A stretch of DNA of 64,000 nt from Chitinophaga polysaccharea (GTDB lineage: Bacteria; Bacteroidota; Bacteroidia; Chitinophagales; Chitinophagaceae). Location of the stretch: positions 2,046,001 to 2,110,000 of the forward strand of contig NZ_CABFVU010000001.1 of NCBI RefSeq assembly GCF_902150045.1, given 5' to 3'. A model generated the notes under the pieces. It saw only the letters and a program-made list of their open reading frames with translations, did no database searches and had not been told where the DNA came from. Below, piece after piece: positions 60,007 through 64,000 of the stretch; position 1 is the stretch's first letter; the number at the start of each line of letters is the position of its first letter. The position numbers were made by a program, and so were the translations under genes.

Positions 60007-60455
60007 AGCCTATATAGTTTAGATTTGACCTAAAGTTTCTTAAAAGTGCCAGCAAAAATAAGACAGAATGTTGACAATTTACCAACAATTAAAAAAAATT
60101 ATTGTCTTATAGCGTGCTGTTTTTATTCCGTTTTTTTAGCGACAATTAAGCCAAAAGTCTCACTGATGGCCTATTTGAACACTTCACCTGATATTTCCTT
60201 TCAGAACTTATTATTTTGATTGAAAGTTTAATTCCTTTGTGGGCGCACGTCTACATCATAACGTGGGGCAAGGTTTGCAGGGATATAATTATAATATATG
60301 CAGATGAAAATCAAATAGTGGTCCCCTATATCCCTTCACACACAATATAATATATTATCTGTCAGCACAGTTAATTTCCTGTGAGAGTTGTATTTTTACC
60401 TTAATAACCTACCGGCAGACCAGAATGTTCAATCTGCCACTAAAAAAACGATCCC
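60007..60455. other. Divergent promoter region of actA and the NlpE-like gene
   Basis: The 449-nt gap holds the actA promoter (60053-60060) and a weaker TATTTTTA (about 60388) before the plus-strand gene. The rest is A+T-rich with no terminator or gene that I can see. Confidence 0.6.
60053..60060 (-). promoter_or_regulatory. -7 box TATTTTTG of the act-cox locus
   Basis: Exact TAnnTTTG on the minus strand, 46 nt before the actA ATG. A TTG lies 22 nt upstream (60083-60085), close to the expected spacing. Confidence 0.65.
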
Positions 60456-61202
60456 ATGAAAAAAATGCTCATACCCGTTCTGCTCACCGCCTTTCTGGCC
60501 TGTAATAATAATACCTCCTCCTCCCGGAACGACAGCACGGCGCAAACTACGGCAACAGCCATAGGTACCCCCACGGTTGTCACCGGCACCTACCAGGGTA
60601 CCCTTCCCTGTGCAGACTGCCCCGGTATGGACTACCAGATCAGCCTGTTTAACGATCATACCTTCAGCGAACTGGTGGCCTACCAGGGAAGAGGCCAGGG
60701 CATAGCTTCCGTGGAAACTGGCACCTGGAAGCAAACCTCCGACTCTACGGTAATGATCCTGAAAAAAACAGACAGCAGCTCCTTCCTGGCATCTGAAGGG
60801 AAACTCCTCCTGCTCGACACTAAAGGCAAACGCATTGAAGGCGTACTGGCCGGTAGCTATATCCTCAAACCAGTGGAAGGCGGCGACCGCAGGCAACTCC
60901 TGGCAGATAAATCAAAAGCCGGTATCCGGTTCACCGCCAATGGTAACGAACCCGGCTGGTCTCTTGACCTGGATAATAAAAAAATACGTTTCAACAACAT
61001 TAACGGCGATAGCCTTGAGGCGTCATTGCCCCGGCCCAATCCCAATACAGACACCTTAAAGGTATATACCACTCCCGGTATCACGATAAGTATCCGGAAC
61101 ACTATTTGCGCCGATGATATGAGCGGCCTGATGAAACCCAACAGCGTACAGGTACAGGTAAAAGACAAAACATACCAGGGCTGCGGCGAATATCTTAAAT
61201 AA
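60456..61202 (+). CDS. NlpE-like lipoprotein fused to a COG3650-type domain
   Basis: A 248-residue lipoprotein (lipobox F-L-A-C, Cys16). The first domain is NlpE-like: TGTYQGTLPCADCPGMDYQISLFNDHTF with the copper/redox pair Cys52-x2-Cys55. The second (about 150-248) resembles COG3650 envelope proteins, with NEPGWSLDLDN, ICADDMSG and the terminal YQGCGEYL. In enterobacteria NlpE signals copper or lipoprotein stress. A similar role beside the copper-requiring oxidase is plausible but unproven. Divergent from actA. Confidence 0.88.
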   Translation: MKKMLIPVLLTAFLACNNNTSSSRNDSTAQTTATAIGTPTVVTGTYQGTLPCADCPGMDYQISLFNDHTFSELVAYQGRGQGIASVETGTWKQTSDSTVMILKKTDSSSFLASEGKLLLLDTKGKRIEGVLAGSYILKPVEGGDRRQLLADKSKAGIRFTANGNEPGWSLDLDNKKIRFNNINGDSLEASLPRPNPNTDTLKVYTTPGITISIRNTICADDMSGLMKPNSVQVQVKDKTYQGCGEYLK

Positions 61203-61486
61203 GGACAGGGTGGATCAGATCCTGCATACAGGCCAGATCAGAACGGGTTTCCCCCGGAACAAATCAGCAACAAGCACAAGACGGATCAAGTCCACCTCAA
61301 TACCAGGTCGTCTCCTGTTCAAATCCTCCTCATAAGCGCATCAAGTCCACCCTTTATGTATGGCTACAGTATGTCCTATCCCACCCCGATCCCTGTCCGG
61401 GGCGGGCTCCGGGTATGTTGATATTCATTCTCCCAAATACCTGTTAAATTATCTATTTTTGTATCCTACTTAAATAGCAGGAGATT
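61203..61486. other. Spacer upstream of purN
   Basis: No gene. A 12-nt direct repeat ATCAAGTCCACC occurs at 61285-61296 and 61340-61351, and a GC-rich patch lies at about 61380-61410. The purN promoter box is at 61454-61461. Confidence 0.5.
61454..61461 (+). promoter_or_regulatory. -7 box TATTTTTG of purN
   Basis: Exact TAnnTTTG, 25 nt before the TTG start. A strong AGGAG (61479-61483) precedes the start. Confidence 0.6.
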
Positions 61487-62062
61487 TTGAAAAATATTGC
61501 CATATTCGCATCGGGTGCAGGAAGCAACGCGCAGAAAATTATAGATCATTTCAGACATTCAGATAAGGCCAGGGTTACTGTTATTGTGTGCAACAAACCC
61601 GGGGCAGGTGTTTTACAGATAGCCGAACGCGAAGGCATTGCTACCATACTAATCGAAAAGGAAGCCTTTTTCCATTCAGATAAATACATCCTGTTATTAA
61701 AGGAACGGCAGATCGACCTGGTAGTGCTGGCAGGCTTTTTATGGAAAATCCCTGCCAACCTGGTACAGGCCTTTCCTAACCGCATTATCAATATACACCC
61801 GGCCCTGTTGCCAAAATTCGGCGGGAAAGGTATGTACGGCCATTTTGTGCATGAAGCCGTAATAGCAGCAGGGGAAAAAGAAAGCGGCATCACCATCCAC
61901 TTCGTAAATGAAAAATATGATGATGGCGAAACGATCCTGCAGGAACGTATTATCGTTACACCGGAAGATACCCCCGAGTCCGTAGCACGCAAAGTTCAGG
62001 CACTGGAACATCAGTGGTTTCCGGTAATTGTGGAACGATTATTGACCGGTTCTGAAGGCTGA
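61487..62062 (+). CDS. purN: Phosphoribosylglycinamide formyltransferase
   Basis: Transfers a formyl group from 10-formyltetrahydrofolate to GAR in purine synthesis. The 191 residues have the N-terminal IAIFASGAGSNAQKI nucleotide loop, the catalytic Asn-His pair in NIHPALLPKFGGKGMYG and the catalytic Asp in YDDGETI. The start codon is TTG: the AGGAG Shine-Dalgarno sits 4 nt upstream, and no in-frame ATG would keep the conserved start. The length is normal for PurN. Confidence 0.95.
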   Translation: MKNIAIFASGAGSNAQKIIDHFRHSDKARVTVIVCNKPGAGVLQIAEREGIATILIEKEAFFHSDKYILLLKERQIDLVVLAGFLWKIPANLVQAFPNRIINIHPALLPKFGGKGMYGHFVHEAVIAAGEKESGITIHFVNEKYDDGETILQERIIVTPEDTPESVARKVQALEHQWFPVIVERLLTGSEG

Positions 62063-62110
62063 TATAAGCCTGGATGGAGGTTCTTAAGCCAGTCTAACCC
62101 TTACAACTGT

Positions 62111-62779
62111 ATGAAAAAGACACTACTGTTAATATGGTTATCCTGTTCGTTTATTTTATCGTCCTTCGCTCAGGACGGTAAGAAACAACTGGGTAAAAAC
62201 ACCTTTCTCAAAGTAAATCCCACCACCTTAATCAATGAACTCGATATTTACCTGGAACAGGAAATAACTGACAAATTCAGTCTTGAGTTTGGTATCAGTG
62301 GTATTTATACCGATTACCCGGATTATGTGCTGGCAAAAAAAATTGACATCGGTCAAAAGAAACCGGACATCAGTACAGAGCAGTTTGTAGATGGCCGGGG
62401 CCTCGGCTTCCGGGTTGGCGCCCGCCTGTACCTTATTTCACAGGAAATGTCGCCCTCCCGTGCGGCCGGTACCTATTTTGAACCTGTAGTATTCGTTAAA
62501 AAAGTTTTCTATCCTAACGAAGATAATACTGTCGGGAACGTTACATATACCAACTCCGGAGATAAAACTGTAATAGGTTTACAGCTGCTGGTAGGCCGGC
62601 AATTCAAAAAAGACCGCTTCATTCTTGATCCGTTTATCGGTGTAGGCATCCGGAGTAAGATCTATAAATATAATACCTATCATTTTGACGAAGACAAAGT
62701 ATCCCTTAACGATGGGAAAATGGTAAGCGTATTGCCCAGTCTCCAGATAGGTATTAAAATGGGGCTCAAACTCTGGTAA
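62111..62779 (+). CDS. Outer-membrane beta-barrel protein
   Basis: A 222-residue protein with a signal peptide (cut near SFAQ, residue 21) and an eight-stranded-barrel-like pattern of amphipathic strands, ending in GIKMGLKLW. It resembles the DUF3575/PorT-like small barrels of Bacteroidota, but I cannot assign a precise family or a role. It lies 48 nt after purN, possibly as a separate unit. It converges with the TonB receptor gene, with a 7-nt gap between stops. Confidence 0.78.
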   Translation: MKKTLLLIWLSCSFILSSFAQDGKKQLGKNTFLKVNPTTLINELDIYLEQEITDKFSLEFGISGIYTDYPDYVLAKKIDIGQKKPDISTEQFVDGRGLGFRVGARLYLISQEMSPSRAAGTYFEPVVFVKKVFYPNEDNTVGNVTYTNSGDKTVIGLQLLVGRQFKKDRFILDPFIGVGIRSKIYKYNTYHFDEDKVSLNDGKMVSVLPSLQIGIKMGLKLW

Positions 62780-62786
62780 TCCTGCC

Positions 62787-64000
62787 CTAAAAAGGAACAA
62801 TCACTTTTGCACTGAAATTTCTTCCCATATTATAAATGCCCAGCCGTCCGTTAGGAGAGGAGCTGTAGTATTCAAAATATTTCAACCGGTTCATATTGGC
62901 CTGGTAGGCTACATTAGCCACATTGTCGAGTTGCAGGAATATTTCACAAACCGTTCTTCCTTTCTTGTTAAGAATCCCGGTACCGGCGCCAATATTGAAA
63001 AGGGTATAGCCAGGTGTAAATGTTTCAGTATCGTCTACTCCGTAAAAGTGAGGCTGACCGGCAAAAATATCCGCCTCCACGCGGGCATATGCCTTTGTAA
63101 ATATGCCATAATTACGTTGTGTGGCAGCTTTCAGCTCACTGCGTATATGCGTAGGCGGTATAAACGGCAGATAACGCGCCTCGTCCCCATACTTACTGAT
63201 CAGTTCCATATTGCGGTTACGGCCCTGTGTATAGGCCATACTGTTATTCATGGTAAGCCAGGCAATAGCTCTCGGGTGAAGGTTCACACTCACTTCTGCT
63301 CCAAACAGCCTCGCGGCCGATTGCTGGTACTTATAAGTAGCGTTCCCCGGTACTATTACCACCGGGTTGCCGGCATCATCGTATAGTCTTGCCTGGTAGA
63401 TATAATTCTCAATATTATTATTAAACAATTCGAGGCTGATATCTGCATCCGGTAGCCAGGCCTGCAGGCCTATGTCTTCCTGTAAACTGAACTCCGGTTT
63501 AAATCCGCGGTTACCAAGGTATACGATATGCGCTCCCGGATCAAGACCATTGGAGCCGATCTCTGTGATATTCGGCGCACGGTAGCCTCTTGCAATGTTG
63601 GCTTTCACCAACACCCGCTCGCTGATGTTCCAGGTAGCTCCCAGGCTACCGGAAATACCGGTATACCGGTTGCTGAAAGAAGGGAATTGCAGATGTGCTC
63701 CCGCCGTATCCGGTAACTGGACATGCCGCTCAAATCCATTTTCCTTATTGGGTCCTACATAGAAATCGTTCCAGCGAATAGAGCGGTTGTCGTAACGGAT
63801 ACCACCGGATACATCTACCTTACCAAAAGATTTCCTGGCAAAAATAAACCCGCCTATATCAAACAGGTTATAATCCGGGATAGGAAAATCGGTCCCATTC
63901 TTACTCCTGTTCTGCTGGTACATTCCATTTGTCCCAACAGTTGTTTCCAGGCCATTTAAAACAGGCAGGTTATAACGCACATCATAGTTCAGGGTGTTCA
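62787..64000 (-). CDS. TonB-dependent receptor, 5' partial
   Basis: The C-terminal part (at least 400 residues) of a TonB-dependent outer-membrane receptor; the frame stays open to the window edge, so the signal, TonB box and plug lie outside. The barrel is recognisable from ARGYRAPNITEIGSNGLDPGAHIVYLGN, FKPEFSLQEDIGLQAWL, VNLHPRAIAWLTMNNSMAYTQG and the ending YNMGRNFSAKVIVPF. This pattern is typical of siderophore or metal receptors of the CirA/FecA kind rather than SusC. The ligand is unknown; no SusD follows. Confidence 0.9.
   Translation of the reverse strand, partial: NTLNYDVRYNLPVLNGLETTVGTNGMYQQNRSKNGTDFPIPDYNLFDIGGFIFARKSFGKVDVSGGIRYDNRSIRWNDFYVGPNKENGFERHVQLPDTAGAHLQFPSFSNRYTGISGSLGATWNISERVLVKANIARGYRAPNITEIGSNGLDPGAHIVYLGNRGFKPEFSLQEDIGLQAWLPDADISLELFNNNIENYIYQARLYDDAGNPVVIVPGNATYKYQQSAARLFGAEVSVNLHPRAIAWLTMNNSMAYTQGRNRNMELISKYGDEARYLPFIPPTHIRSELKAATQRNYGIFTKAYARVEADIFAGQPHFYGVDDTETFTPGYTLFNIGAGTGILNKKGRTVCEIFLQLDNVANVAYQANMNRLKYFEYYSSSPNGRLGIYNMGRNFSAKVIVPF

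Noticed and set aside
61285..61351. Direct repeat ATCAAGTCCACC as a regulatory array of purN
   Set aside because: Only two copies 55 nt apart with no relation to the promoter spacing; not enough to support a function.

Overview
The window is a stretch of Bacteroidota chromosome. It most resembles the family Chitinophagaceae (Chitinophaga-like), judging by the type IX secretion genes gldKLMN, the hemD-DUF4271 pair, a complete alternative complex III plus aa3-oxidase locus, many Bacteroidota-only families (DUF2911, DUF6263, TIGR02757, DUF3341) and promoters of the Bacteroidota form TAnnTTTG. The species assignment is inference. Genes are dense on both strands. I see no rRNA, tRNA, CRISPR array, insertion sequence or prophage.

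Layout. Bases 1-4142 hold the 3' part of gpmI, a lipoprotein gene and uvrC. Bases 4213-10340 (minus) hold a DinB protein, a Crp-like regulator and gldN-gldM-gldL-gldK, the motor and ring core of gliding and type IX secretion. Bases 10612-18591 carry a YyaL-type thioredoxin-fold protein, hemD, DUF4271, hemW, a deoxyhypusine synthase homologue, a small secreted protein and an AcpH-like phosphodiesterase. Bases 18686-33000 hold metabolic and envelope genes: a transsulfuration enzyme, a TIGR02757 operon, a fatty acid hydroxylase, a class A-like serine hydrolase, a fumarylacetoacetase-like/flavin reductase pair, a universal stress protein, lysS and a DPP-IV-like peptidase. Bases 33686-43955 carry csaA-like, lptC, an outer-membrane protein, a LON-domain protein, a glycosyltransferase, meaB, an AlkD-like protein, a Gdx-type SMR transporter, an unusual CLC protein and a small protoglobin-like/DUF2024/MarR cluster.

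Bases 43982-60006 (minus) form one respiratory locus: actABCDEF, coxB, coxA, ctaB, two subunit III genes, subunit IV, SCO, DUF420 and a small CxxC membrane protein. Together they encode a quinol:cytochrome c oxidoreductase that passes electrons through c-hemes directly to an aa3 oxidase, plus heme O synthesis and copper delivery. An NlpE-like lipoprotein, purN, a beta-barrel protein and a truncated TonB-dependent receptor finish the window.

The most unusual observation is a four-copy family of apparent small RNA genes (about 56-64 nt, all on the minus strand) at 19390-19448, 30594-30649, 33136-33199 and 33424-33485. Each has a Bacteroidota-like -7 box and a conserved 5' core (GGTTTTTCATAGGATATGG). 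Each ends in a hairpin whose two arms vary together, followed by a U-rich tail (weak in the third copy). Three copies also share an inverted repeat (GTGAAC-N11-GTTCGTAA or a close variant) exactly 32-33 nt upstream of the -7 box. I know of no described RNA with this layout. Other points worth a look are an EF-hand-like calcium loop inserted in the DUF420 protein, a six-heme ActA, a MarR protein with a four-cysteine tail, and a perfect 50-nt palindrome between convergent genes.
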